From Ceratorhiza oryzae-sativae (Eukaryota; Basidiomycota; Agaricomycetes; Cantharellales; Ceratobasidiaceae), in NCBI GenBank assembly GCA_030998015.1, contig JARWMV010000237.1, forward strand, positions 806,001-870,000: DNA of 64,000 nt, given 5' to 3'. Positions within the stretch are counted from its first letter, which is position 1; every line of letters begins with the position of its first letter. Below the pieces are notes generated by a model, which was not told the origin of the DNA, ran no database searches, and worked only from the letters and a program-made list of their open reading frames with translations. The position numbers were made by a program, and so were the translations under genes. Positions 1-11,599 of the stretch are shown here, piece after piece.

Positions 1-2214
1 CCCATACCGTGCCGGAATCACGTTCGCACCTTCAGAATAGGCGTACACACTGTCATTATCTGTATGTGCATCGCTCTGGTAGTGATTGGACCCATAGCCC
101 TGATTGCGACCGTAATCGTTCGATGTCTGGTGATATACTTGCTGGTTCTGCTCTGGGGAACCCTCATAGAAACTGGGTGCTGCGGCTGAAACTGGAGTCT
201 GCAAGCCATATGAGAACTGCTCGCGAACCGGTGATTCGTTTTGGCCTGGAGAGTAAAGCTGGCTCTGCTGGTGAGCCAACGAAGTCGGAAAACTGGCCTG
301 TCCTTTTAATTGTTCATGATCGTACAGCGTAGTAAAATCTTGACGTTCGGGAGGGCGAACAGGGGGTTCTTGAGCCGAGCGGAATCGCATTTGAACCTCA
401 GGTGGGGAAGGGAATCCCGGAGTATCCCTATTTTTCAATGGAATCGGGCGTGGAGCGAGAGGGCTCAGCTCGTATCGAGGGGACTCGACCTGTTGGCTTG
501 TCGGGTCCATACGCCAATCCGAAGATTCGCGATACCCATTAACATTAGCCTGAGAAGAGGCGTGTTGGGTTATCGAGGGGGAAGTCTGCATCGAAACACT
601 TTTCCTCTCGACTGGCATGGCCATAACCAAAGACCTGGGCGCCTGTGCCTTCGCCTTTACGCTCTGTGCCGCGGCTTCCTCGCGCTGGCGTTGTGCTAGC
701 TGAACCCTTGCAGTTTCCTGCGCCGACTTGTTCTTACGCCCAGGTCCACGTCGGCGTATAGTCGCGTCGTACGTGCACTCTTGCTGCCGCTTTTCGCAGT
801 GTCCGCAAGGCGATCCCCGTCACAGCGAAGCTTCCTGACTATATAGTGGGTTGTATGCGGACTGATCAGCCAACACATCGCCACTCAGCGGAACAACTTA
901 CATCGACAGAAATGACAGGCCATAACTGCCTTTTTCTTCCCATCTCCAACGATATTCGCCGCGGGCTGAAGCGCTTGTGGTGTTTTACTACCTTCCTAGA
1001 GCGGACACTGGAAGCACAGTCGCTGCTACCACGCGAGCTCGAACGACATTCGGCATCCACAGACATCTCATCAACATCGGGATGATTTGCCGCTGAAGAC
1101 CTAAGGCCGCGAAGTCGAAAGTCCCATTCAGCGCCTTGGTATACGAATGGGTGGTCCTGTTCAGCAACCTGATATTGAGGAGAGGCCGGAGGCATGCAAG
1201 GGGATTCGAAACTTGGCACAGATAGTCTAGGAACCTGGGCCACTAGCGACTCGGCCGGGGGGTACGAGGTTGGCTCAGACTGTGGCTGGAACTGACCGGT
1301 CATTCGCCGAGTCGAACGTCCTATACATGGCGCATATTATTAGCCTCCCAGAACTTCAAGAATATACAGAAGAGTACTTGCCGCTCATAGAACCGTATAA
1401 CGAATCGGTACGGTATATACTATCTCCAATGACAGCAGCGTTCGAAAAGACACTACCAATCGACGAATCAGAACCGTTTCGCCCACGAGTTCGGCGGTTG
1501 GCCAGAGGGTGAAATGCCTCGTTTTGTGGCTCTGGTCCAATTGCAGTTGATAGACGAGTGAGTGCATAGGGATTCGAGCCTGTGGGTTGGGAAGTGTCTA
1601 TGTTCGCTTTGGGTCGTGCTTCAGTGATAAACGCCTCGTGGTCCTTGGATGCGTGTGCTGCGGGGTAGCTATACAAAGATGCATTGCGTGCCGACTGAGA
1701 GTGGTATGGTATGGTGGCTTGATTGCGATGGTCGCCCTCATCATCCGAAGAGGCGATTTCGGCTTGATTTTGAGAGGGGAATGGTGGGTGCTCGATATGA
1801 CTGAACACGTTCACGCTCGCCGGACGGAGAACGAACGTCGGGCTTTGGGGTGGTCGGGATTGATAGCTTTGCGGCGACTGAAAATAGCTATACCCTGTTG
1901 AGTACTGTGTTGAACTCGCTTCATAGTTCCCCCCTGCACGTAGATAGAAAAGTTAGCTTTCAAGCTGGGTCAGAATGTCGACCCGATCACGCACCATGCG
2001 CCGAGGATGGAGGATATGCCTGTTGCTGAGGTTCAATCATCATATCAGAGCCTTCTGCATACGACAGTGCGCGTGATGATACGTCAAAGCCGCGAACGTT
2101 GGAGGTATTCGAGCGTGAAAATGAGTAGTGGCTGGGGTGCGCTTCGTGCGGACTGTAGTGAAAATCGGGAGCCGGGGGCGGATGTTGTGGTCGAGGGTGG
2201 TGCATCATAGCCAA
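1..2214 (-). CDS. Zn2Cys6 (GAL4-type) transcription factor, 3' end cut by window edge
   Basis: Putative nuclear DNA-binding regulator; the target is unknown. Translation probably starts at the ATG at 2214 with a Pro/His/Ser-rich leader. An intron follows at about 1942-1994 (donor GTGCGT, acceptor GTGCAG). The long low-complexity Ser/Gln/Tyr region then gives way to the zinc cluster, encoded at about 740-935 and interrupted by an intron after ACHFCR. The first half reads CHFC-x6-C (RKLRCDG) and the second half PCGHCEKRQQEC, so all six zinc ligands are present. The two halves are in different frames, however, with the switch at the C4 run at 815-818. A basic linker (RRRGPGRKNK) follows. The remaining C-terminal part stays open to base 1 and is rich in Ser, Pro and Gln. 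No fungal-specific middle homology domain can be seen before the edge. The intron layout around 1300-1450 is unresolved. Confidence 0.75.
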
Positions 2215-3242
2215 AAACTTGTGCCAAGGTCAAATATAAACAAGAGAAAGAGCGGTCCGTGATTCTGTATAAAGGGCCAAATCTGGGGCGTTTTGAGGGA
2301 TTTTCGTGTGGCGACGTGGAGACACTGATAGGAGGGGGCCGTGCCGACAGAAACTGTGGCCCGGATGCAAGTAGATACGGGCCGTGGTCTCTAGTATTAA
2401 TATTGTCGAGAACCCTGTATCTGTCGCACCGAGGTGGGTTTATTCGATCGAAAGTGTGCGACCTTATGCAATCGGCCAGCTATCACGAACAAGACGACCG
2501 CGAAATGAAACTGGAACTTTTGGCACTACCAGTAGAGGGAGGGAAGGCGAAAGACAACACTATGACGCCGCTTAAATGCAGGGGACAAGAGGGGGGGACG
2601 GAGTTCCGACCGGACCCGTCTTAAAGGGGCGGCCTGAGGAGCGTTGGCACAACGTGACCATCAGCGACAGAGAGACCAGCCCAACGGCGAAGAGGCCTCC
2701 CGCTCACAGAAAATTGGGGGATCTATGTATATGTCAGAGTCACATCGGAAAAAGGAGGCGCAAGTTGCCGAGGGGCTGGATCGGACCATATGACCTGCAA
2801 TGCTGCCCCGTAGGTGAGAAAAGACCCAGAGTTTATATGCGCAAAGAAGCTGTATGCATATATGCTATTTGCGAGCTTATTTGTGTATGACTCTGCCACT
2901 TTTTTCTTCGAGTTCATCGAGCGATCGAGTCGATGCAACGTTGCAGGGTATCCCACGACCCTGGGTCACACATGCCCGAAGAGGCCTAAATTGCAAGTGT
3001 GTCTGATGGTCTAACCCCATCCAGAACAAAAAAACACAAGCGCTGCGGGGTCAGCGGTCCCATGCTCCGGCGAACTCATAGCGCCGTTGGATATGCGCTG
3101 CATGATGCGAACATGGCACAACCGGGCGATGGATGCGGATGGAACAATAGCCGGAAGTCATCGATGCGTGGGCGCCGGTCACGTGCAATGAGCGCCTATC
3201 TGCTTACTCGAGCGACTTGGCCAAATAATTTGCACCCCCACC
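2215..3242. promoter_or_regulatory. Divergent intergenic region between the Zn2Cys6 factor and RIO1
   Basis: About 1 kb without a convincing reading frame. It lies between two divergent start codons and so should hold both promoters. The short open frames here have no conserved motif. An AT-richer patch with TATATGC-like words lies at about 2830-2880. No operator could be identified. Confidence 0.4.
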
Positions 3243-5398
3243 ATGGCTATCCCCGTTCACGAAATCCATGTCGTCGAGGTCGGCCAGTTCGACGACGCGG
3301 AAGAAGACACCACAGATAGGTTGAAACCTGAATTGAACGCCCTTGACCGAGCCCCAGATTTTGACCCACGCGCCGGCCAGACGTTTATCGATGAGGCAGA
3401 CTTTGACGCTTTAGACTTGGATGATGACCAAGAACAAGAGGACGATACGTATTCGGACGAAGATTTTGGATATGATGAAGTCAACGATGCAGACTGGGAG
3501 GTTGCAGACGGAGGTTCGTTGCTCCAATTTTGTGCCCAGGAAACTAAATGCGATTACGAAACTAGACTTTACCAAACAGTACAATCGGCTCAAGCAGCAT
3601 GTACAAGTACGTTCTGGAGCAGCAACGGGGGTCCCATCCTCCATCGGACAAAACGCCTCTGTCGCGCCCCTGCCTGCAGTCAACCGATCCGTGCCAAAGA
3701 AGACTGCAGCCAGCATACCCACCAACGACAAGCGAACAGCAGACCAAGCCGTCCTATATGCCAAGTTCAATTCTAGATTAGCCAATATATCGCAGCCCTA
3801 TGCGGACGTGCAGCCAGGTATCAGCGTGAACCGAAAAGCGGCGAGTGAACGAGCAAACGCGAAGGACAAGTCCGATCGAGCGACGAATGAGCAAGTGCTT
3901 GATCCTCGGACACGAATAATACTGTTCAAAATGATTGGTCGGGGTTTGGTGTGGGAGGTGAATGGATGTGTGAGCACGGGTAAAGAAGTACGTGTACTTG
4001 TGTGTCTATCTTCGTCCCGAGCTAACAATACGATTCCTAGGCCAACGTCTATCATGCCCTTACACCCTCCCAGCCGCCTGCCCACCTGGCCCTCAAGATA
4101 TTCAAGACCTCGATTCTCGTCTTCAAGGACCGAGACCGGTACGTAAAATAGATGAAATCGAGGCTGAACGACATGTTGAAGGATTCATTCAGCTACGTGA
4201 CAGGCGAGCATCGGTTCCGACATGGGTACTCCAAGCGCAACCCTCGCAAGATGGTTCGGCTCTGGGCCGAGAAAGAAATGAGGAATCTCAAGCGGCTGTT
4301 CACAGCAGACATCCGCTGTCCTGAACCCATAGAGGTGCGAGAGAACGTGTTAGTGATGGGATTCTTGGGAGACAAGGATGGATGGTGAGCTTGGCTTGTT
4401 TCTACGTACCAATGACGCTTACCGACTCGGGTCGTAGGGTGGCTCCCCGTTTGAAAGACGCTTCCATAGATCCTGGCACTCTCCCATCTCTGTATGCAGA
4501 GCTCGTGGTGGTCATGCGCAGGCTCTACCACGTATGCAAACTCGTTCACGCCGACTTGTCCGAGTACAATATCCTCTATCACAACGCTCATCTCTACATT
4601 ATAGATGTCTCCCAATCAGTCGAGCACGATCACCCTTCCGCCTTTGACTTTCTCCGGAAAGACATCCAGAACGTCGAAGCGTTTTTCGGCACTGGAGTAC
4701 GGACGCTCGGCTCACGTCGGGTGTTCGATTTTGTTACGAAAGAGGATATTACCCAGGGCCAGGGTGAAGACGCTTCCCTCCTCGGAGCTGTGTTGCAACG
4801 ATGGTTAGACGAGGAACCAGCGTCAATGAACGAATCAGGGCATCAAGCCGAGCCCGCATTCAGCCAACCTGTCGCCAAGGATGACAGGACTGGCACGATC
4901 CGAAGAACAAGACGACGCGGTGTTTCTCAAGTCATATATCCCACGTACGCTAAACGATGTGTATGATCCTGAACGAGATATCGCACGGCTCCAGCGCGGG
5001 GAGGGCAAGGACCTCATTTACGGCGACTTGACCGGTGTTGTGCAACTCAATGAGGAAAAGATAGCCGACAGGGGCAAAGAAGGTAGTGATCTGGGTGATT
5101 CGGAGACGGGCGAAGGCGATAGTGACGGAAGTGATGAAGAAGGAAGGGAGAGAATGGAGCTGAAGACCCGTTTGTGGAGAAGAAACCTAGAGGTAAAAGA
5201 CGTGAGGACAAGGATACCAAAAAGGTGCAGTTCGTGGTGATTGGCCGCTCCAATCAGACGCGTATATACAAGCCTAAAACTGAAATTTCACGTGTACAGG
5301 ACAGGAAAAAGGCCGCCAAAGAAGAGGCACGCGAGAAACGAAAACACAAGATGCCCAAAGCCGAGAAGAAACGAAGAATAAAGGCGACTAAATCGTAG
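3243..5398 (+). CDS. RIO1: RIO1 atypical serine kinase, 40S ribosome maturation
   Basis: Rio1 is an ATPase/kinase acting in final cytoplasmic 40S maturation. The ATG at 3243 opens an acidic N-terminus. Introns fit at 3514-3565, 3988-4040, 4139-4192, 4385-4437 and about 5226-5299. Family motifs are all present. The ATP-binding STGKEANVYHA is split by intron 2. [23 protein letters not shown] and [17 protein letters not shown] follow, then the catalytic HADLSEYN and metal-binding [12 protein letters not shown]. The C-terminal signature [16 protein letters not shown] is followed by an acidic stretch and a Lys/Arg-rich tail. The frame changes twice after the kinase domain. Near 4822-4879 it is compatible with a 58-nt intron with a poor donor (GTCAAT). 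Near 5150 no intron fits and one base appears to be missing. The stop is TAG at 5396-5398. Confidence 0.93.
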
Positions 5399-5500
5399 CG
5401 CCTTTTCAGTAGCCTAGTTGTTCTGTAATATATCATCCAATTTGCTTCATTTGTATTGCACATACACGTAGACATTCACGCGTACACATAATTTACGGGC

Positions 5501-7970
5501 TCATGAGTCGGTTACACATCCGTGGCTCGCGTCCCCTACCACCTTTGTGTATTTGTACAACGCGCCCTGTTTCACCTTGAGCGGCGGCGCGACCCACTCG
5601 CTTCTCCGTCGGGCAAGCTCGGTATCCGATACGTCCATGTGTATTGTGTTTGCAACCGCATCAATCATAATTACGTCGCCATCGCGTACCAGCGCAATCG
5701 GCCCGCCAACTTGCGCCTCGGGAACCACATGGCCAACAACAAATCCATGTGACCTGCGACACCATAATACAAATGACGTTAGACATCTCTGGGCGCATAC
5801 ATGCACGCCTTGAACACACCCGCCGCTAAACCGTCCGTCCGTCAAACACGCGACGTCCATCCCGAGCCCGGCGCCCATGATCAGGCTTGTAGGCTTGAGC
5901 ATTTCGGGCATTCCGGGTCCGCCCTTGGGGCCCAAGTACCTCAACACGACAACCGTCTTTTCGCCTGGCTTAATGGACTTCGTCTCAATCGCGTGCACGA
6001 ACGCTGCCTCGTTGTCGAAGACGCGTGCCTTCCCTTGGAAAGATAGTCCCTCCTTCCCAGTGATCTTCGAGACAGCGCCCCCGGGAGCGAGATTGCCCCG
6101 CAGGATGCTACACACATGTACCCGCGTCAGCCACGGACAGATTTACAGCATGTGCCACGAGGGAAAGAGCATACAAGGGACGTACCGAATGTGCCCTGTC
6201 GCCTTGATAGGCTCATCTAATGGGCGTAAGACCTTCTGCCCAGCAGAGAGCTTTCCTTTCTCCGCGGTCCAACGCTCTAAATTTTCGCCCAGAGTCTTCC
6301 CAGTCACTGTCATGGTGTTACCATCGATTAACTTGTGCTCCATAAGATAGGCGAGCACCGCTGTGAACCCGAAGTCCCAAAAATCAAATAAGTCACCCGG
6401 GAGAGTGATGTATTCAATTGACATACTCGGGATCCCCCCAATCTTGTGGATATCCTCCATCACATACTTCCCACTGGGCTTGAGGTCAGCAATGAATGGT
6501 ACGCGATCGGAGACTGCTTGGAAGTCGTCGATCGTGAGCTTGATCCCAACAGAATGAGCAATAGCAATCAGATGAAGGACGGCATTAGTAGATCCGCCCA
6601 GTGCCATCGTGAGGACCTTTTGAGGGCGATATATTGAAAACGAGTTCCCGTAAATTTAGGCTAAATGCGCGCACCATGGCATTCTCAAACGCAGCTCTTG
6701 TCATGATATCACGAGGCAGGATGTTCTGCTCCAGCAGATTCATCATGGCCTTGCCAACGCTCTCACACTCTTGTTGTTTTTCAGGATATTCAGCTGGGTA
6801 TGACGAGGAACCGGGGAGAGTCATGCCCATTGCTTCCGCCGCCGACGCCATCGTGTTCGCGGTGTACATCTATCAGCCCCAAGTGAGCACACTCGATTAA
6901 GCGCCACCACCACCCACCCACCCCACCACAAGCACCCGGACCTGGACACGCATGACTGATAGTGTCTTGCCGGAACTTCTCCGCCTCTGGGGTTTCACCA
7001 TCTTGTAGGTACTTTCCGTACGCCTGAAACGCGCTGATGATGTCCAACTGAGGCTGGCCGGCACAAGAGCCTGGCCTGATCGTCCCGCCGTAGACCATGA
7101 GCCCAGGGCGGTTCAGTCGGCCGACTGGGCAGGAAGAAAACACACGAAAACGTAAGTGACTCCTGTTTCAGCGCTGCGAGAATCAAAGTTGGGTCGCCTT
7201 CTAGGAGGCCCCCACTTACGTGCCATCAATACGCCAGGCATGTTTTTATCACAGCCTGGAACAACGACCATACCATCGAGCCAATGACCGCCCGCCGCGG
7301 ATTCGACCTTGTTCCAAAAGTGTAAAAATGCGAGATTTACGTTGGGGGTTGGGCCGATCGCTTGCGCTTACCTGGTCCGCGATCAAATCACGACTGGGCA
7401 GAGAATACCTCATGCCATCAGTTCCGTTGCTAATCCCGTCCGAGACTCCGACGGTGCCAAACTGGTAGCCTGTGATGTCCGCTCTGCGAAGCGACTGGGT
7501 GATCGTTTGTCCCAAAGCGAGAAGGTGTCGATTGCAGCTAGCACGGGTCGGTAAAATTTTAGTAATCCCAGGGGTTCGTGCGTCTAGGCGCGCATTTAGG
7601 AAGGAACTCACGGGTTGCCTTCGTACCTGTTATAGACTGGACTCTATGATGTTTCGTCAAAATTAAATATTCAATGACTCACCAAACACTTGCGACCCCC
7701 ACCATCGGCTTCGCGAGGTCTGAAGTAGAACCAACACCCTCGGTGGCGAGGAGCATTGCCTTGGGGGAGGTCTCAGGAAACCGCCTCGAACGCTACAGGC
7801 ACATGGCTCACTTGACTCGCTCCTTGATCTTTGGGCGCTGTAACAATCCGACTATATCGGTTCAACACCTTTTCTGACGAACCCCACAGAGATGACGACG
7901 CGTGGACGCATCGTTTGGAAGCTTTGAGTGGCCCAGTGGATAGTTTTGCGCGAGCGTTGAATCGCAACAT
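5501..7970 (-). CDS. ILV3: Dihydroxy-acid dehydratase, mitochondrial
   Basis: Catalyses dehydration of 2,3-dihydroxy-isovalerate and -methylvalerate to the 2-keto acids of valine and isoleucine synthesis, using an Fe-S cluster, in mitochondria. The likely start at 7970 gives a basic, Ser-rich presequence ([13 protein letters not shown]). An upstream in-frame ATG at 8066 is the alternative. The three cluster cysteines are visible in [16 protein letters not shown] and [23 protein letters not shown], the TGKTLGENL region and the C-terminal DGRFSGG and SHGF blocks follow in family order. Several short introns interrupt the gene, one of them an in-frame 63-nt intron after GGIP. A 15-nt microexon at 7612-7626 supplies YEGN. 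The gene runs in the same direction as the exon at 8.2 kb upstream and is convergent with RIO1, about 100 nt between stops. Confidence 0.95.
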
Positions 7971-8207
7971 CGCCGAGAGAAGAGAGCGAGCCAGTGACAA
8001 GCGTAGAATTTCGGGTTTCGGACGAAGCCGCTGGGAACGATACACGTGATGGTAGATCAATCCCATTTACTTTATTTGTTTGCACGTGTTTGGACCCACG
8101 CATAAATGAGGATTTTTCCGTATATTGACAGGGGAAGGGGAAGGGGAGGGGGAACAAAACTCTGTTTTCTTACGTCCTGATGTATAATAAATTATCCGCA
8201 GTTTACG

Positions 8208-8660
8208 CTAACGCCTTCCGCCGTTTATGCGGATGCGCTGGAACAGGAACGATGTGTCCCACGGTTGTCTCCGCATTGTATTATACGCCTGCAACACAGA
8301 GTCGAATGTATGGACATCGCTTGGAGGCTCTCCTCCCGCTTGCCGCTTGAAATTCAATTCACAACCGTGGTGTTCTCAACCCTGAAACCACAAGTTTTAT
8401 CAGTGCCTCTATCACAACAAGACTGAATGACTTTCAGGGGTGGCTGGGCTTCTGCGCATTCCACTATACTCTCCCGAGTGGAATGAAATAGTCCACGACT
8501 TCGCAGACCACTCAGTCGCACCCCCATCTGATCCGCCGGTTTGATAAGTAGCAGCCAGTCCATTCACGCCCATTGATATTTCATCAGCGGGGCCTTCTCA
8601 AGGGGATGATTATCCTCCTTAAATCGGTTCTTGGACTACTTTAGCAGCTCACTCACACAC
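8208..8660 (-). CDS. Unrecognised gene remnant or small gene: C-terminal exon and possible upstream exons
   Basis: The frame ending at the TAG at 8208-8210 is coding-like over about 50 codons (HTFDSVLQAYN, RRQPWDTSFLFQRIRINGG) with no stop back to about 8360. Upstream, a separate frame starting at an ATG near 8570 (MGVNGLAATYQTGG) also looks coding, but the junction between the two could not be fixed. I do not recognise the family. It lies only about 140-240 nt upstream of the ILV3 start on the same strand, so it could overlap the ILV3 promoter. Random open frames remain possible. Confidence 0.3.
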
Positions 8661-9369
8661 GTCGGCACGCGAGCGGCCGATCGATACGACCACGCGTCTT
8701 TTTCTTTTTCTCTTTTTTTCGAGGCTGGTTCCTTTTTGTAGACCATATGCACTCTCGCCCCCGGGGGTGGTGATCAACCCTGGACGGACGTCGACACTAA
8801 CTCGGTTGGATGTCGCACAAACAGATAGGGGATGATAACGCGAAACCATAAAAGAATAAGATAACGTGGCATACACACATAATCTAAAGCACCAAACCAA
8901 GAAAAAGGAAAGAGGGAGCGAACTAAATATCTTTACAGACGGTATAAGTGTAGATAGGAAGACAGAACACAATCCCGACAGCAAGTTGATAAGGATCACA
9001 GTCGAACCGAGCCGGATTATGATACAACAAGATGGAAGTTTATGTGGTGGAAACAAAAGGAGCGTGTACAAACGGCCGGCAAATTGGCCCATGGGCGGTC
9101 GTGAAGAGAGAAAGAAGTCGAGAACGAAAGCTAATGTTGACGATTCGCCCGGAATTAGTGTTAACGAAAAGCAGTCGCGGAGAGGGAGCCGGATAAGAGA
9201 GGAAGCAGAGTGCCATGTGTATAGAGAGAGAGATGAAGATGAGACTTGAAAATGCCAATAATGAAAGGTATGGGTTGCGCATGATACGGTGCCAAGTTAA
9301 TAATAAGAATGGGCTGAAATCGCGTCCGAGGTATACGGGTGGGAATAAACAACAGATTTACACGGTGAG
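8661..9369. other. Gene-free stretch, probable 3' region of the Q-rich regulator
   Basis: Purine/pyrimidine-skewed sequence (CTTTTTCTTTTTCTC near 8700, GAGAGAGAG near 9220) with several overlapping open frames of biased composition on both strands and no recognisable motif. It is best read as 3' untranslated or intergenic sequence downstream of the stop at 9370. Confidence 0.35.
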
Positions 9370-11316
9370 TCACCCTGGTGGCTCACGCAACCCCAAATGA
9401 TCTATCTCGCCTTCTCCCTCCAAAAGGTCGGATTCTCCACGCGACGCCCGCGCGTACTCGATACGCATTCGCATCATCTCCCTGTGGAGTATTTTTGATT
9501 AGTTCAACTCGGCTTGATTTTTTGCAAAAAAGAACGTACTTTTCGTGTTGGCGTTGTTTGTCCCGCTCCATGCGTTCCTTGTCTCGTTCCTCGTACCGCA
9601 TGCGCTTCAGCGCAAAATACTCCTCTTCCCGCTTCCGCTTCCGGGCTTCATGTCCTTCTAAGAATTTCATGACCTGTGCAGCCGAAATGGGGGGGCTGAG
9701 GGGCGGCGGGGATGGTGAGGAACTGTGCCTGCCAGAAGGCGAGCCACGCGAACCGCCAGCCGTGCGGGGAGGGACCGACGGAGCCCTATGGCCGCTAGGG
9801 GGACGCTGAGATGAGGTTCCGGCGATCGGCGCGGCAGGAGGGGGCAATGCAGGAGACCGAGTCAAGATGTTTTGGGCAGGTGGAAACGAGGGGGAAGGCG
9901 CCGAAGCAGACGTGGGACCAGCGTTTCCCGTGGCGCCGTATCGATGTTGTTGGTGCTGAATCGTGAGGGAATGGGGAGGATGTTGGGGATGTTGCATGCG
10001 CTGTTGAGCTTGGGCCTGGTGATGCTGCTGGGCCTGGACATGCTGTTGCTGAAATTGCTGCTGCAATTGTTGCGCGGGCGCGTGGAGGTGTGGCGTCTGC
10101 TGGGGCGCACCCATTGGGTACGAAAATGGCATACTACTCCCGTGGCCCTGGCCTGGCTGGACAAACGTCCTGGCCGCTGGACTGGGTTGGCCAGACACGT
10201 TCAGGCCGAGAGTTGGGACGGAGTGTGTACGGGCGTCTGCATCTGCGGTCGTGTGGCGCTGGTGGAAGAATCGCCGAGCGATCCAGAAACTGGATGGCGC
10301 GGGGTCTGAGGGGTGGTGATCTGCGGGGCCTGAGTTGCTGCACGCGGTGGTTGTTGTTGCTGCTGTTGGGACTGCTGTTGCTGGGGGGCTTGTACCGTTG
10401 TTGCGCGCGTCGGGGAGGTTTGTCCGGATGGGATAGTATTAGCAGGTAGATTGGTTTGGGTGCGCTTGATCAAGTCGCGCACGCGAAAGAACTGTGGAAG
10501 CTTTTCCTTGACCCTGCCTAATGATGGGTGAGTGACGAACAGATTGGAGCGGGTTGAAACGGGGACAAAGGGGCGGGGATGTCAGGCGTCATTGCACATC
10601 AAGGAATTAGTGACACGGACGCCCGGAAGAGAGGCAAGGTAGAATCAAGAGGGGGAGGACGTACCCCAGGCGGCGGCGACGTTTGGGTCCGAGCTTGCGG
10701 CAATGTCGCGCTCATCGTTGAGCATGCCCTGCCATTCGCTGAGTTCGCGTTCGCAGTCCTGGTACAGGTTGACGATTCTGGACGGCCATTAGAAAGTTTT
10801 GGCCGCGTCACATGACTGGGGGCGGGAGATGAGGGAATGCCAACTCACTCACTTGAACAGTTTGTTCTTTACGCTGACGGCGAGGGGCTCGATCGTGCGC
10901 TTGTCCTCGAGGTCGTAGCGGGAGTCGTTGGCAAAGAGATGGCGCGCAATCTCGCGCTGGAGGTCGCGCTTTGGGACGCCGATGACGACGCGAGTGTGTT
11001 CGGGGCCGACCTGGGCGATGACTGCATGCCACTGGCGGTCTGGGCGCTCGAGGGCCTGGATGAGGCGCTCGGTGAGGTCTCCCTCTTCCCAGCTGGGACA
11101 CACGGCGGGAGCGACTGTCAGCATAAGAACATTCGGGACGGGGCCGAGCACACGACGCACCGGACGGAGATGCTGGGCCGGTCCACGTCCTTTTTGCCGG
11201 GACCGCGCCCGCCGCGCTTGCGGGGGGCGGGGGGCGCCTGGGCCTCGTCGTACGGAATGTCGTGCTGCTGGAGGTGATGCTGTGATTGTTGTTGTTGCTG
11301 CTGCTGCTGCTGTTGT

Positions 11317-11351
<35 letters not shown>

Positions 11352-11444
11352 TTGCTGCTGGTGCTGCTGGTGAAAGGTGGGCAGCATTGGGTCCGAGTGG
11401 ATGGGGAAGCGGGGGTGCTGCGAGGGCGACGAGTTGTGCATCAT
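9370..11444 (-). CDS. Gln-rich putative transcriptional regulator with SANT/Myb-like domain
   Basis: The ATG at 11444 begins MMHNSSPSQHPRF. A 25-codon polyglutamine run, a basic GGRGPGKK patch and then a globular segment follow. That segment (RWEEGDLTERLIQALER, WHAVIAQV, REIARHLFANDSRYD, VKNKLFKIVNLYQDCERELSEW) resembles in spacing the SANT-like DNA-binding modules common in basidiomycetes. This is a family-level impression, not an identification. Introns fit at about 11099-11156, 10780-10850 and 10520-10665. A long Gln/Pro/His-rich tract is followed by a charged coiled-coil tail (RKRKREEEYFALKRMRYEERD...). The last intron is at about 9487-9541, and the stop is TGA at 9370-9372. The frame shifts at 10204-10205, apparently one missing C. 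An upstream in-frame stretch (about 11445-11580) could be an additional 5' exon. Confidence 0.6.
11286..11360 (-). repeat. Polyglutamine-encoding CAA/CAG tract, 25 codons
   Basis: Twenty-five consecutive Gln codons on the minus strand, mixed CAG and CAA, bounded by His codons on one side and Ser-Gln-His on the other. The mixture of codons should limit slippage compared with a pure CAG run. Confidence 0.95.
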
Positions 11445-11599
11445 CTGCGGCGTCGAGAAGCGTGCGCCGACCGGGGCGTGCGAAGCCGCAGAGGAGGCAG
11501 AAGCGGGGGGCTCAGTAGCTGATTCCGGAGGGGGTAGTTTTGTGCGCTCGCAGTCGCAGGTGCAGCGAGCATCAGCCTACTGAAGCGGCATGAGCAAGG

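Noticed and set aside
10928..11518. Long plus-strand frame of 196 codons with an Ala/Val repeat
   Set aside because: It is antisense to the exons of the Q-rich regulator; the Ala/Val run is the complement of the polyglutamine tract read in another frame.
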